Positions 14,406 to 23,890 of a stretch of 40,021 bases of DNA are shown piece by piece (within the stretch, counting starts at the first letter, position 1; each line of letters opens with the position of its first letter). The DNA lies in contig CAIQCJ010000022.1 in the NCBI GenBank assembly GCA_903870315.1, positions 1 through 40,021 on the forward strand, given 5' to 3'. The DNA comes from an uncultured bacterium. GTDB taxonomy: Bacteria; Patescibacteriota; Minisyncoccia; Phycocordibacterales; PALSA-1337. The position numbers and the translations under genes are program-made. A model generated the notes under the pieces. That model was not told the DNA's origin. It ran no database searches and worked only from the letters and a program-made list of their open reading frames with translations.

Positions 14406-15923
14406 ATGTTCAAACGTCTTTTCAAAAATAAATATTTCCTCATAGGTTTGACTATAGTGGTCATATTGATCGTATATTTTTTCTTACGTGGTGGTTCTGC
14501 TACTACTATCGAGTCTGCTGTAGTAACAGCTGGTGATGTTATAGAGAAAGTTAGTGTGACTGGTAAAATCTCTCCAGTAGACAAAGCTGACCTCTCCTTC
14601 GATACTAGCGGATCTATCTCTAAGATATATGTGAAAGTTGGAGATAAAGTCAGTAAAGGTGACATTTTGGCTTCTCTCGACAACGCTGACACTGTCGCAT
14701 CTCTAGCTTCAGCACAAGCAAAGCTAGATGACCTCACAAGATCTCTACGTCCAGAAGAATTGCAATTAGAACAATCCAAAGTTGATATCGCAAGTGCCAA
14801 TTTCGTCAACACTAAAACCGCTGCCATAAATGCTTCTCGCAATGCTTATGTGCAGACACAGGGTGCGCTAGTGAATTATACTGACGGCTTCTTCACAAAT
14901 TCTCAGTCTGCAAATCCGACGATAAATATAAACACACAATCTAACACCACCAAATCCGCTATAGATTTCGAGAGGGTAGTAGCTGGAGACAATTTGAAGT
15001 CTTGGAAATCAAACCTAGATATTTCCACAAGCACAGATGATGCACAGGTATTACTCGTGGATGCCGACAAGTCACTTACTCAGGTGAAGACTTTTATGGA
15101 TGATCTTTCTACTATAGTGAACCAACTCAGCCCCGGCAATTCTGGTCTACAACAGCCGATCATAGATTCATATTTATCAGCCATGAATGCGGGATTAAAT
15201 CTTTTGAATCAGGCTATAGCATCCATATCTACTGCAAAGACAAACCTAGATCAAGCACAGACTGGCTATACAGAAGCTTATAGCAATTTTGTACTCCAAA
15301 AGTCTGGCTCTTCAGTCGAGTCCATAAGATCACAACAGGCGACAGTTGATTCCTTGGCCGCAGTAGTCGACAAGGGCACTATTTATTCTCCTATAGACGG
15401 TATAGTTACGCGTGTAGATCCTCATGAAGGAGAATATACTACTCCTGGAATATCTGGATTTGCTGTACAAAGCGAAGGTACTTACAAGATTGAGGCATAT
15501 GTTCCAGAGGCTGATATAGCCAAAGTCGCTATAGGTGACAATGCTTCTGTAACCTTGGATGCTTATGGTTCGGATACAATCTTCGAGGCTACAGTGACAC
15601 TTATAGATCCAGCGGAGACAGTTCTTGAGGGCGTTCCTACTTATAAAGTCACATTACAGTTCACTAAGAAAGATATTCGCATACGCTCTGGTATGACCGC
15701 CAACACAGACATTCTAACTCATGAACATGATAGCGTCTTGTATATACCTACGAGAGCTATTTTGATAAATGCAGATGGCACCAAGTCAGTGCGTATATTG
15801 AATAAAGATGGAAAGACTTTTGCTACTACAACTATAGCCCTGGGTCTCAAGGGTTCTAGTGGCACGACTGAGATAATATCTGGTATTAAGGCTGGTGATC
15901 ACGTTGTTACTTATGTGAAATAG
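14406..15923 (+). CDS. HlyD/MacA-like membrane fusion (adaptor) protein
   Basis: 505 residues: an N-terminal membrane anchor (about 12-28), a first lipoyl half (VEKVSVTGKISPVDKADLSF region), long helical hairpin segments (about 95-310), the second lipoyl half with GTIYSPIDGIVTRVDPHEGE (about 325-345), then beta-barrel and membrane-proximal parts. MacA-like adaptors link an ABC transporter to substrate handling outside the membrane. The insert between the helices (about residues 135-260) is longer than in typical MacA. The ATPase gene starts 1 nt after the stop, so the three genes form one operon. Confidence 0.88.
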   Translation: MFKRLFKNKYFLIGLTIVVILIVYFFLRGGSATTIESAVVTAGDVIEKVSVTGKISPVDKADLSFDTSGSISKIYVKVGDKVSKGDILASLDNADTVASLASAQAKLDDLTRSLRPEELQLEQSKVDIASANFVNTKTAAINASRNAYVQTQGALVNYTDGFFTNSQSANPTININTQSNTTKSAIDFERVVAGDNLKSWKSNLDISTSTDDAQVLLVDADKSLTQVKTFMDDLSTIVNQLSPGNSGLQQPIIDSYLSAMNAGLNLLNQAIASISTAKTNLDQAQTGYTEAYSNFVLQKSGSSVESIRSQQATVDSLAAVVDKGTIYSPIDGIVTRVDPHEGEYTTPGISGFAVQSEGTYKIEAYVPEADIAKVAIGDNASVTLDAYGSDTIFEATVTLIDPAETVLEGVPTYKVTLQFTKKDIRIRSGMTANTDILTHEHDSVLYIPTRAILINADGTKSVRILNKDGKTFATTTIALGLKGSSGTTEIISGIKAGDHVVTYVK

Positions 15924-15924
15924 T

Positions 15925-16644
15925 ATGAACATCATAGAAGTCAAAAATCTTAAGAAGTCTTATCTTGATGGTGAGACTGATACGAAAGCTCTAGACGGCG
16001 TGACTTTTTCTGTGCGCAAAGGTGAGTTCTTAGCAATCATGGGACCTTCGGGAAGCGGAAAGTCTACGCTTCTACATGTCCTCGGTATGTTGGATGATCC
16101 TACTAGCGGCAAGTTTATATTTGATGGTAAGGATATAGGGTCTTATTCACGAGATGAACTGGCGGCTCTAAGAAATAACAAAGTAGGTTTTGTATTTCAA
16201 TCTTTCAATCTTTTGCCGCGTACTTCTGTATTGGAAAATGCTAAGTTACCTCTCATATACTCGGATGTACCAGAGCATGAATGGAATCAGCGAGCCATAA
16301 AAGTTGTAGAGGCCGTTGGGCTTGGCCACAGACTACACCATGAACCTTCTGAGCTTTCTGGTGGAGAGAAACAGCGTCTAGCTATAGCGCGCGCACTCAT
16401 AAACAATCCAGATATCATATTCGCTGACGAGCCAACTGGAAACCTGGATTCCAAATCAGGAAAAAATATCATGTCCATATTACAACGTCTCAATGAAGAT
16501 GAAGGGAAGACGATAGTACTCATAACACACGAGACATCTACAGCTGAACATGCTGAACGTATTATAAGACTTATGGATGGTGTCATAGATAGTGAAGAGT
16601 TAGTTGCGCATCGTATGACTGCCGATGCTGAATATATCAAGTAA
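15925..16644 (+). CDS. MacB/LolD-type ABC transporter ATPase
   Basis: 239 residues with Walker [11 protein letters not shown] (about 37-46), Q-loop VFQSFNLL, signature LSGGEKQRLAIARAL (about 143-157), Walker [14 protein letters not shown] and H-loop TH. The FNLL and DEPTGNLDS texts are typical of the LolCDE/MacB ATPase subfamily. It powers the permease encoded 40 nt downstream. In Gram-positives the matching arrangement is the YknXYZ type, with separate ATPase and permease. Confidence 0.93.
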   Translation: MNIIEVKNLKKSYLDGETDTKALDGVTFSVRKGEFLAIMGPSGSGKSTLLHVLGMLDDPTSGKFIFDGKDIGSYSRDELAALRNNKVGFVFQSFNLLPRTSVLENAKLPLIYSDVPEHEWNQRAIKVVEAVGLGHRLHHEPSELSGGEKQRLAIARALINNPDIIFADEPTGNLDSKSGKNIMSILQRLNEDEGKTIVLITHETSTAEHAERIIRLMDGVIDSEELVAHRMTADAEYIK

Positions 16645-16684
16645 TCAGATATCAATATAATAATCCACGATCCATATATAACAC

Positions 16685-17929
16685 ATGACTATACGCCACA
16701 GATTTACAACAGCATTACGAGGGCTTACCACTAACAGGTCCAGATCTTTCTTGACGATACTAGGCATTGTTATCGGGATCACAGCTATCATGCTGGTCGT
16801 ATCTCTCGGTGCTGGTGCACAAGCTTTGATCCTAGGTCAGGTCCAAGGCCTCGGTACGAATACTATTGCCATCATACCTGGCCGCGCACCGACCGGACCC
16901 TCTGACACAGCTCAGTTGTATGGCGATTCATTGAAAGTAAAAGATTTAGTTGCTTTGCAGAATAAGTCAAATGTTCCAGGTTTGAAATCCATAATGCCAA
17001 CAGTCCTCGGGGCAGACACAGCTTCTTATGGTTCCAACACATACCAAGTAAGTATATTTGGTGCAACAGATCTTATGGCTAGTATATTTGATCTCAATCC
17101 AACATACGGATCTTTCTTTACACAAGATGATGTTGTCTCGAGTAACGACGTTGTTGTGGTCGGCTCCAAGGTTGTAGAACATCTTTTCGATAATGCAGAT
17201 GCAAATCCGGTCGGTCAGAAAATCAAGATTAAAGGGCGAAACTTTAAGATTGTCGGTTCTTTGCCACCATCTGGTGGTGGTTCACTCTTTAACTTTGACA
17301 GTATGGCGATCATGCCATATTCCACAGCTCAGAACTATCTTCTCGGTATAAAATATTTTCAACGTATAATAATACAAGCTGTCTCAGATGCGGCTGTCAC
17401 AGTTACTGCTGACGATATCTCTTCGACCTTACGTGATTCACATGGCATAACCGATCCAACCAAAGATGATTTCACTGTTCAGACACAACAAGATTTAGCG
17501 AACCGTCTGTCGACCATAACCGGAGCTTTGACTTGGTTCTTGGTGGCGGTGGCATCTATAGCCTTGTTTGTTGGTGGAGTCGGTATTATGAATATAATGC
17601 TGGTCGCTGTTACAGAGCGTACTCGTGAGATAGGTCTGCGTAAAGCCATTGGTGCGACTGACAGCGATATCCTATGGCAGTTTCTCATAGAAGCTATTAT
17701 GTTAACTGTTTTGGGTGGTGTTATCGGCATCATACTCGGATCATCTCTAGCTTTTATCATCGCTCTCATATTGTCGAGGGGCTTAGGGGTAGACTGGCAG
17801 TTCATATTTCCATGGGGTGGTGCAGCTTTAGGATTTAGCGTCTCAGCTGTCATAGGCCTTGTCTTCGGCGGTTATCCAGCAAGTAAAGCTTCAAAGAAGT
17901 CTCCAATAGAGGCACTTAGATATGAATAA
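16685..17929 (+). CDS. MacB-like ABC transporter permease
   Basis: 414 residues: TM1 (about 20-42) in a MacB_PCD N-terminus (RSFLTILGIVIGITAIMLVV), a large extracytoplasmic domain (about 45-275) and three C-terminal membrane segments in an FtsX domain with the strongly conserved VGGVGIMNIMLVAVTERTRE and IGLRKAIGA. The end PIEALRYE is shared with the second permease in this window. It probably acts as a mechanotransmission exporter with the adaptor and ATPase upstream. The substrate is unknown. Confidence 0.93.
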   Translation: MTIRHRFTTALRGLTTNRSRSFLTILGIVIGITAIMLVVSLGAGAQALILGQVQGLGTNTIAIIPGRAPTGPSDTAQLYGDSLKVKDLVALQNKSNVPGLKSIMPTVLGADTASYGSNTYQVSIFGATDLMASIFDLNPTYGSFFTQDDVVSSNDVVVVGSKVVEHLFDNADANPVGQKIKIKGRNFKIVGSLPPSGGGSLFNFDSMAIMPYSTAQNYLLGIKYFQRIIIQAVSDAAVTVTADDISSTLRDSHGITDPTKDDFTVQTQQDLANRLSTITGALTWFLVAVASIALFVGGVGIMNIMLVAVTERTREIGLRKAIGATDSDILWQFLIEAIMLTVLGGVIGIILGSSLAFIIALILSRGLGVDWQFIFPWGGAALGFSVSAVIGLVFGGYPASKASKKSPIEALRYE

Positions 17930-17973
17930 GACCGCGGTGTAAATATATTATTTTATAAAATAGACAAAAATAC

Positions 17974-18726
17974 ATGATCTTCTTCATAGCATTTGCTACT
18001 TTTGTTGCTACTTTGCTCGGTGGTCTTTTTGCCATAAGGCTCAAAGACAAGCTCCATCTCATCCTTGGGTTTTCTGCTGGTGCCGTTATCGCTGTAGCTT
18101 TTTTCGATCTTATGTCAGAGTCGATAAATCTCGGCAGCCATTTCTTTTCCACGAACACCGTTATCGCCATAACGGCTCTAGGTTTTGTTGTATATCTTTT
18201 GCTTGATCGCATAGTTTTTCTACATTTTCATGATCATTCCGATGAACATGATTCACATGTTCAGGAACACCTAGACAAACCGATCACAACTCATGAGTCG
18301 CATGGCATATTGGGAGCCAGTAGTCTCTGTCTTCATAGCTTTCTAGATGGTGTAGCAATAGGTTTAGCTTTTCAAGTATCGACTGCTATAGGGTCTATAG
18401 TCGCTGTAGCTGTATTGGTACATGATTTTTCTGATGGTATAAACACAGTGAATATGATTCTCAAGAGCGGTTCTAGAAATGCTTTGCGTTGGCTTATTGC
18501 AGATGCTATCGCTCCAGCTGTCGGAGTTGCTTCTACGCTACTATTCAAAGTACCAGAACAAGGATTAAGTATAATCCTGGCTTTATTTGCTGGATTTTTC
18601 TTATATATAGGTGCTAGTGACCTTATACCAGAAAGCCATCATTCACATCCGAAATTTCTGACAACACTTATGACGATCGTTGGTGTAGTTGTCATGTATG
18701 TCGCTATACGATTTGCTAGTTTATAA
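17974..18726 (+). CDS. ZIP family metal transporter
   Basis: 250 residues with about eight membrane segments. The ZIP binuclear site appears as HSFLDGVAIG (His121, Asp125) in TM4 and VHDFSDG (His150, Asp151, Asp154) in TM5. Between TM3 and TM4 is a His/Asp-rich cytoplasmic loop (HFHDHSDEHDSH, about 84-95), typical of Zn2+/Fe2+/Mn2+ carriers. TM5 usually reads HE-x-P-x-G/D, so the metal ligands here are shifted toward Asp. ZIP proteins bring divalent metal into the cytoplasm. A metal-type P-type ATPase follows two genes later. Confidence 0.88.
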   Translation: MIFFIAFATFVATLLGGLFAIRLKDKLHLILGFSAGAVIAVAFFDLMSESINLGSHFFSTNTVIAITALGFVVYLLLDRIVFLHFHDHSDEHDSHVQEHLDKPITTHESHGILGASSLCLHSFLDGVAIGLAFQVSTAIGSIVAVAVLVHDFSDGINTVNMILKSGSRNALRWLIADAIAPAVGVASTLLFKVPEQGLSIILALFAGFFLYIGASDLIPESHHSHPKFLTTLMTIVGVVVMYVAIRFASL

Positions 18727-18738
18727 AAGCTTGATATG

Positions 18739-18747
18739 TGATAAAAT
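18739..18747 (+). promoter_or_regulatory. Extended -10 (TGA-TAAAAT) of ndh
   Basis: TGA TAAAAT ends 6 nt before the ndh ATG at 18754; predicted leaderless transcript. Confidence 0.5.
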
Positions 18748-18753
18748 ATAAAT

Positions 18754-20028
18754 ATGTTGAAACCGCATATCGTTATACTTGGTGCTGGATTTGGTGGAAC
18801 ATATACCGCCAAGAGTTTGGCTAGATATGTTAAGAAAGGATTGATAGATGTGACGATTGTAAATAAGACCAATTATTTTTTATTCACCCCACTTCTACAT
18901 GAAGTCGCTACAGGATCACTCAGCCCTACTAGTGTTGCAGAACCATTACGTGAAGTGTTTGCTGGTACGGGGATAACTCTGTGTCAGGGTATAGTGAAAT
19001 CAGTAGATCTTGGTGAGAGGAAAGTTCGTATATCCAGTATCGGATCACAACATACATTGCCATATGATTATCTTGTTATTGCCACCGGAGCAGAGACCAA
19101 TTTCTATGGTATACCAGGTGCTGACAAATATTGCCTTCCGCTCAAGAGTCTTAGTGATGCTGTAAATATCCGTACTCGTATCATAGATTGTTTCGAAGAA
19201 GCCGTGATGTGTGATGATCCTATAGAACGTGCAAGACTTCTATCTTTTGTCGTGGTTGGTGGTGGTCCGACAGGTGTGGAGACCGTCGCAGAACTCACGG
19301 AGTTCGTGAGTGGTATCATTGATCGATATTATAAAGACAACAATTTTTGTGATCAGAAAGAAGTTAAGATAACTCTTATTCACGCTGGAGCTGAGCTTTT
19401 GCAACAATTTCACCCATCTTTACGTAAGTCAGTGCTCGACCATATCAAGACGAAAGGTGTCGACATACGCCTCAGTGCCAAAGTTACTGGGATTACCTCA
19501 CATACGCTTTCGCTTTCTGTAGAAGGTGAGGTACCTTCGAGCATACCAACATCTACGATCATCTGGGCTGCTGGAGTTAGGTCTATACCACTTGATTTTA
19601 TGGGGAAGGATGGTTCGACTAATGTGATAACATCTATTTCCACTAACGGTAGACTTAATACCGATGGGTTTGGAAGAGTCTCTGGAGATGAAAGAGCTTT
19701 TGCTCTAGGTGATACGGCTGGTACATTGCCAATGTTGGCACAGGTTGCAGTACGCCAAGCAGGTATCGTCGCGGCCAATATCATGGCTTCTATAAAGCAG
19801 AAACAGCTTTCTAAGTTCTCATACAAATCAAGCGGTAGTTTGGTGTCTATAGGAAAATGGTTTGCCGTTGGAGAAGTCTTTTCAAGAAATATCAAAGGAC
19901 GATTTGTTTGGTGGATGTGGCGTACAGTTTATCTCTTCAAATTTGCCTCGCCAAAGAAGCGTATACGTATAGTGTTTGAATGGACTCTCCAACTTTTTTT
20001 CCCGAGAGACATCACCAAACTGACATAG
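18754..20028 (+). CDS. ndh: Type II NADH dehydrogenase (NDH-2)
   Basis: NDH-2 oxidises NADH with FAD and passes electrons to quinone at the inner face of the membrane without pumping protons. The 424 residues have the FAD Rossmann motif ILGAGFGG (about 8-15), the NAD motif VVVGGGPTGVETVAEL (about 167-182), FALGD near residue 313, and a C-terminal aromatic/basic amphipathic region (FVWWMWRTVYLFKF, about 386-399) like the membrane-binding helices of NDH-2. A quinone pool is not obvious in most Patescibacteria, so the acceptor here is an open question. Confidence 0.9.
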   Translation: MLKPHIVILGAGFGGTYTAKSLARYVKKGLIDVTIVNKTNYFLFTPLLHEVATGSLSPTSVAEPLREVFAGTGITLCQGIVKSVDLGERKVRISSIGSQHTLPYDYLVIATGAETNFYGIPGADKYCLPLKSLSDAVNIRTRIIDCFEEAVMCDDPIERARLLSFVVVGGGPTGVETVAELTEFVSGIIDRYYKDNNFCDQKEVKITLIHAGAELLQQFHPSLRKSVLDHIKTKGVDIRLSAKVTGITSHTLSLSVEGEVPSSIPTSTIIWAAGVRSIPLDFMGKDGSTNVITSISTNGRLNTDGFGRVSGDERAFALGDTAGTLPMLAQVAVRQAGIVAANIMASIKQKQLSKFSYKSSGSLVSIGKWFAVGEVFSRNIKGRFVWWMWRTVYLFKFASPKKRIRIVFEWTLQLFFPRDITKLT

Positions 20029-20087
20029 GCCACAAAATCTTCGACGGAGACAGTCCTATACGATTTAGAATATAGAGATAAAACAAG

Positions 20088-21992
20088 ATGACAACTAAAA
20101 TAGCGAAAAATCTACCATCACTAGCTCTTTTCGAGGAGAAGTTTTTCATGATATTCGACATGTTCTTGATCATATCGACCGGATCTTTACTTGTAGCGGA
20201 GATATTTTCATCTATGCCTTGGTTGCATCAACTCATGGCCTTTCTAGCTTTTCTTGGTATCATTCCAGTTGCCATAAGTGCTATCAAGACTCTTATAGAA
20301 AAGAAGATATCAGTGGATCTCTTGGCTTCTATAGCCCTAGCCTTTTCTTTGGTATCAAAGGAGTGGTCATCGGCGGCTTTCATCACTCTTATGTTGGCTT
20401 TTGCTAGAATATTTGATCAGATCACACAAGCTCGTGCCAAAAAGACCATACAGAGTCTTATGAAATATCATGTGGAAAATGTTCGTATACGTGTAGGTGA
20501 CAGTGTCAAAGAAATTCATATTCATGAAGTGAGACCTGGGGATCTCGTCATCGTGGAGTCAGGAGATAGAATACCAGTAGATGGTATAGTTGTCTCCGGT
20601 CAAGCTGACATAGACGAAGCTTCTCTTACTGGAGAAAGTGAACTAGTTCAGAAAAAAGCCGGTGATAAGGTATTTACCTCAACAGTAGCTGACGCTGGAT
20701 CTCTTATTGTAAGAACTGAAAAAGTTGGGTCAGACACCACTTTGGCACGTATGGTTTCTCTTGTTGAAGAGGCTAGTCGTGACAAGAATGAAGCTGAACT
20801 GGCCGCCGATAAGTTCACCCAGTGGTATATAGTTGTATCTTTGGTTGCATCTTTAGGAATGTATATATACGGGTTACCTCCAAAGATAATATTGTCCATA
20901 CTTCTAGTTGTATGTGCTGATGATATAGCTGTCGCTGTGCCGCTTGCTTATACAGCAGCTATCGCTTATGCCGCTAGGCGTGGTGTTATTGTGAAAGGTT
21001 CTAGTGCCTTCGAGCAACTTTCAAAAGTTAAATATATTCTCACAGACAAGACTGGTACATTGACTCGTGGTAAGCCGAGAGTCAAAGATGTGAAGATGTA
21101 TGGTCTCTGGACTCGTGAAGAGATTGCAAAACGTTTCGTCGGCGGCGCCGCCGAGTCCAATCACGCTGTCTCAAGAGCTATCATGGAATATGCGGCTGAA
21201 TACAAAATAAAACCACATCTTCCAGACGAGCTTGAAGAAATACCAGGACAGGGAATATCTTTCAGTCATGATGGAGATGCTATGCTTATGGGCCGTTCGT
21301 CTTTCATGGAAGCTCGAGGTTCACGTATATCTGCAGTAGTTAAAAAGGATATACAAGCTGAAAAAGATGCTGGTCGTGGTGTAGTGTGTCTCTCTATAAA
21401 TGGTGAAGTCGCCGGACTCTTATCTTATGTCGACGAACTGCGACCCCATGCAACTGCCGTTATAGCTGATACAAAAAAGGTTGGAGTAAATGAGTGGCAT
21501 ATGTTGACTGGAGACAATGAGAACGCTGCTTCTATCATCGCCCACGAACTCAATCTTCAACATTTCCATGCTAATCTGACTCCTGAAGGAAAAGTCGATT
21601 TTATACGTAGATTTGAGAAAGAACATAGCTCATCCAAGAGTGTAGTTGCTTATATAGGTGATGGTGTTAATGATGCGGCTAGTCTGGCTCTTGCGGATGT
21701 TTCTATAGCTATGGGAGCTATCGGAGCCGATGCGGCTATCGAAGCTTCTGATATCACCATTATGAAAGATCATATAGACCGTGTGCCTGAGATTATCCAT
21801 ATGGCCCAGAAAGTCCGTAAAGTTATGGTCACCAGTTTTTGGATATGGGGCATCACCAATGCTTTCGGTTTGGTTTGGGTCACTGTCGGTGTACCTGGTC
21901 TTGGCCTACTTGGCCCGGGTGGTGCTGCTACTTATAACTTTCTGACGGATTTTATACCTATAGTCAATGCATTGCGTGCAGGCAGGAAATAA
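20088..21992 (+). CDS. Metal-type (P1B-like) P-type ATPase with atypical metal site
   Basis: 634 residues with the P-type ATPase machinery: TGES (181-184), the phosphorylated Asp320 in DKTGTLT, MLTGDN and GDGVNDA. The topology (two helices, then LASIALAFSLVSKEW, no N-terminal HMA domain) and the APC-style loop resemble P1B heavy-metal pumps. However, the membrane motif, normally CPC or SPC, reads VVCADDIAVAVP (Cys276-Ala-Asp-Asp), and the nucleotide-domain HP motif reads SNHAVSRAI (His359-Ala). The ion is therefore uncertain; acidic residues suggest a harder cation than Cu+. An older A/T-rich -10 (TAGAAT, 20066-20071) lies 16 nt upstream of the ATG. Confidence 0.88.
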   Translation: MTTKIAKNLPSLALFEEKFFMIFDMFLIISTGSLLVAEIFSSMPWLHQLMAFLAFLGIIPVAISAIKTLIEKKISVDLLASIALAFSLVSKEWSSAAFITLMLAFARIFDQITQARAKKTIQSLMKYHVENVRIRVGDSVKEIHIHEVRPGDLVIVESGDRIPVDGIVVSGQADIDEASLTGESELVQKKAGDKVFTSTVADAGSLIVRTEKVGSDTTLARMVSLVEEASRDKNEAELAADKFTQWYIVVSLVASLGMYIYGLPPKIILSILLVVCADDIAVAVPLAYTAAIAYAARRGVIVKGSSAFEQLSKVKYILTDKTGTLTRGKPRVKDVKMYGLWTREEIAKRFVGGAAESNHAVSRAIMEYAAEYKIKPHLPDELEEIPGQGISFSHDGDAMLMGRSSFMEARGSRISAVVKKDIQAEKDAGRGVVCLSINGEVAGLLSYVDELRPHATAVIADTKKVGVNEWHMLTGDNENAASIIAHELNLQHFHANLTPEGKVDFIRRFEKEHSSSKSVVAYIGDGVNDAASLALADVSIAMGAIGADAAIEASDITIMKDHIDRVPEIIHMAQKVRKVMVTSFWIWGITNAFGLVWVTVGVPGLGLLGPGGAATYNFLTDFIPIVNALRAGRK

Positions 21993-22060
21993 TCCCGTAT
22001 CATCAAAGTCTTGATCTTCACTAATATTACTCGCCATAGCTTAACAGCCTATATATCCGT

Positions 22061-22066
22061 TATAAT
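22061..22066 (+). promoter_or_regulatory. -10 box (TATAAT) of FAD oxidase gene
   Basis: Perfect TATAAT ending 6 nt before a GTG start at 22073. The spacing matches the ATG-starting genes, which supports the GTG as the real start. Confidence 0.55.
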
Positions 22067-22072
22067 ACACAG

Positions 22073-23803
22073 GTGATAAATCAAAAAGAAATTACCGAGC
22101 TTACCGGTTGTGAGGTGGATGTATTTCCACAGACTCTTTACAATGTCTCGCACGATGCGAGTATATTCGAGGTCAAGCCAGAGGCTTTTGTGCATCCGAA
22201 AGATATAGCAAGTCTTTGTAAACTGGTTCAATATGTCAGCACTCATTCTGATGAATCTGGTCATGGGGATATTGGCTTTGGACGTAATGGTGGGATGAAT
22301 ATAACCGCACGTTCAGCTGGTACAGACATGGGTGGTGGACCACTTGGTCAGTCTATCATTGTTGATTTCACCAAATATTTCAACCACATAAAAGAGGTTG
22401 GAGATGGTTATGCGGTGGTTGAGCCCGGTGTTTACTATCGCGATTTTGATAAGGAGACTTTGGCTCATGGCGGTCAAATATTGCCGAGTTACCCAGCTTC
22501 ACGCGAGCTTTGTACTGTTGGTGGTATGACGGCTAATAATTCCGGTGGCGAGAAGACTCTTACATATGGTAAAACTGAGAAATATATTCGCAGATTGAAG
22601 ATGGTTCTGGCTGATGGTAAGGAATATGAATTCAAACCTCTTACATTGATGGAACTCGAACAGCAGAAAGGTATGCCAAATCTCCAAAGCGATATATATC
22701 ATAAGATGTATGAACTCATAACGACGAATCGTGATATTTTGGAAAAGGCTCGACCAGAAGTATCCAAGAATTCTTGCGGATATTATCTTTGGAATGTTAT
22801 GTATGACAGGCCAATCCTAAATGGAGAAAAATCCGTAAACACCGAGAAAGTTTTCGATCTAACTAAGATGATAGTAGGCTCACAGGGAACTCTGGGTCTT
22901 GTAACAGAGGTCGAGTTTGGTCTGGTTAAACCAAATCCACATTCACGTCTTCTGGTAGTTTTCTTGAAGGATATGAAAAGCCTTGGTCGTGTCGCCTCTG
23001 AGATTATGAAATTCAAACCTGAGAGCTTCGAATCATATGATGATCATACTTTTCGTGTGGCTGTAAAATTCTTACCATCTCTTATCAAACAGTTGAAGGG
23101 GAATGTCTTCAGGCTGGCTATAGGATTCTTGCCAGAGCTTTGGGCTGTTATCCGTGGTGGTGTGCCGAAGATGGTTCTTATGGCGGAGTTCACAGCTACA
23201 ACTGCCGGTGGTGCATTATACGAGGCTATGCAAGCTGAAAAGGCCTTGGCTGAACTATCAGAAGCAGGAGTATTCAGTCATAAGATACGCACAGAAGTCA
23301 CACGTTCAGCCTCAGCTACTGATAAATATTGGGTTATACGTCGTGAGAGTTTCAATATGCTCCGTAAACACTCTGGTAAGCTTAGAACAGCACCTTTCAT
23401 AGATGATTTTGTGGTTAAACCAGAACATCTATCAGAATTCTTACCACAATTATACGATATCCTAGACCAATACAGGCTGACTTATACTATCGCTGGCCAC
23501 GTAGGAGATGGTAATTTTCATATCATACCGCTCATGGATCTACGTGAGCCAAAAGCCCACAAGATTATAGAAGATTTGTCTGTACGTGTTTATAAGCTCG
23601 TCCACAAGTTTGGTGGTTCGATAACTGGTGAGCACAACGACGGCATCATCCGTACACCTTTTGTAAAGATGCAATATGGTGAAGAAGTTTATGCTCTATT
23701 TGAACAAACAAAGAAGATTTGGGATCCAAAGGGAATATTCAATCCAGGAAAGAAGGTTGGCGGGACCCTCGAATACGCTTTCGAGCATATAGTAAATAGT
23801 TAG
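22073..23803 (+). CDS. FAD-linked oxidase (GlcD / D-lactate dehydrogenase type)
   Basis: 576 residues from a GTG. The FAD-binding type 4 (PCMH) domain covers about 30-290, with ARSAGTDMGGGPLG, VEPGVYYRDF and PSYPASRELCTVGGMTANNSGG in part. The C-terminal FAD-oxidase domain contains GHVGDGNFHIIPL and ends with WDPKGIFNPGKK, as in D-lactate and glycolate dehydrogenases. It should oxidise a 2-hydroxy acid and hand electrons to a carrier. It lacks the fused Fe-S domain found in some relatives, and no partner subunit gene is adjacent. The exact substrate cannot be read from sequence. Confidence 0.87.
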   Translation: MINQKEITELTGCEVDVFPQTLYNVSHDASIFEVKPEAFVHPKDIASLCKLVQYVSTHSDESGHGDIGFGRNGGMNITARSAGTDMGGGPLGQSIIVDFTKYFNHIKEVGDGYAVVEPGVYYRDFDKETLAHGGQILPSYPASRELCTVGGMTANNSGGEKTLTYGKTEKYIRRLKMVLADGKEYEFKPLTLMELEQQKGMPNLQSDIYHKMYELITTNRDILEKARPEVSKNSCGYYLWNVMYDRPILNGEKSVNTEKVFDLTKMIVGSQGTLGLVTEVEFGLVKPNPHSRLLVVFLKDMKSLGRVASEIMKFKPESFESYDDHTFRVAVKFLPSLIKQLKGNVFRLAIGFLPELWAVIRGGVPKMVLMAEFTATTAGGALYEAMQAEKALAELSEAGVFSHKIRTEVTRSASATDKYWVIRRESFNMLRKHSGKLRTAPFIDDFVVKPEHLSEFLPQLYDILDQYRLTYTIAGHVGDGNFHIIPLMDLREPKAHKIIEDLSVRVYKLVHKFGGSITGEHNDGIIRTPFVKMQYGEEVYALFEQTKKIWDPKGIFNPGKKVGGTLEYAFEHIVNS

Positions 23804-23879
23804 TATCTTTTCTGGGGCACATATAAAGGAAACCACCTTATCTGGACTTCATAGCACCAGAATGCTCTTTCTGCTAGTA

Positions 23880-23885
23880 TATACT
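23880..23885 (+). promoter_or_regulatory. -10 box (TATACT) of ABC exporter operon
   Basis: TATACT ends 5 nt before the ATG at 23891, again giving a start at or beside the codon. Confidence 0.4.
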
Positions 23886-23890
23886 TACAT

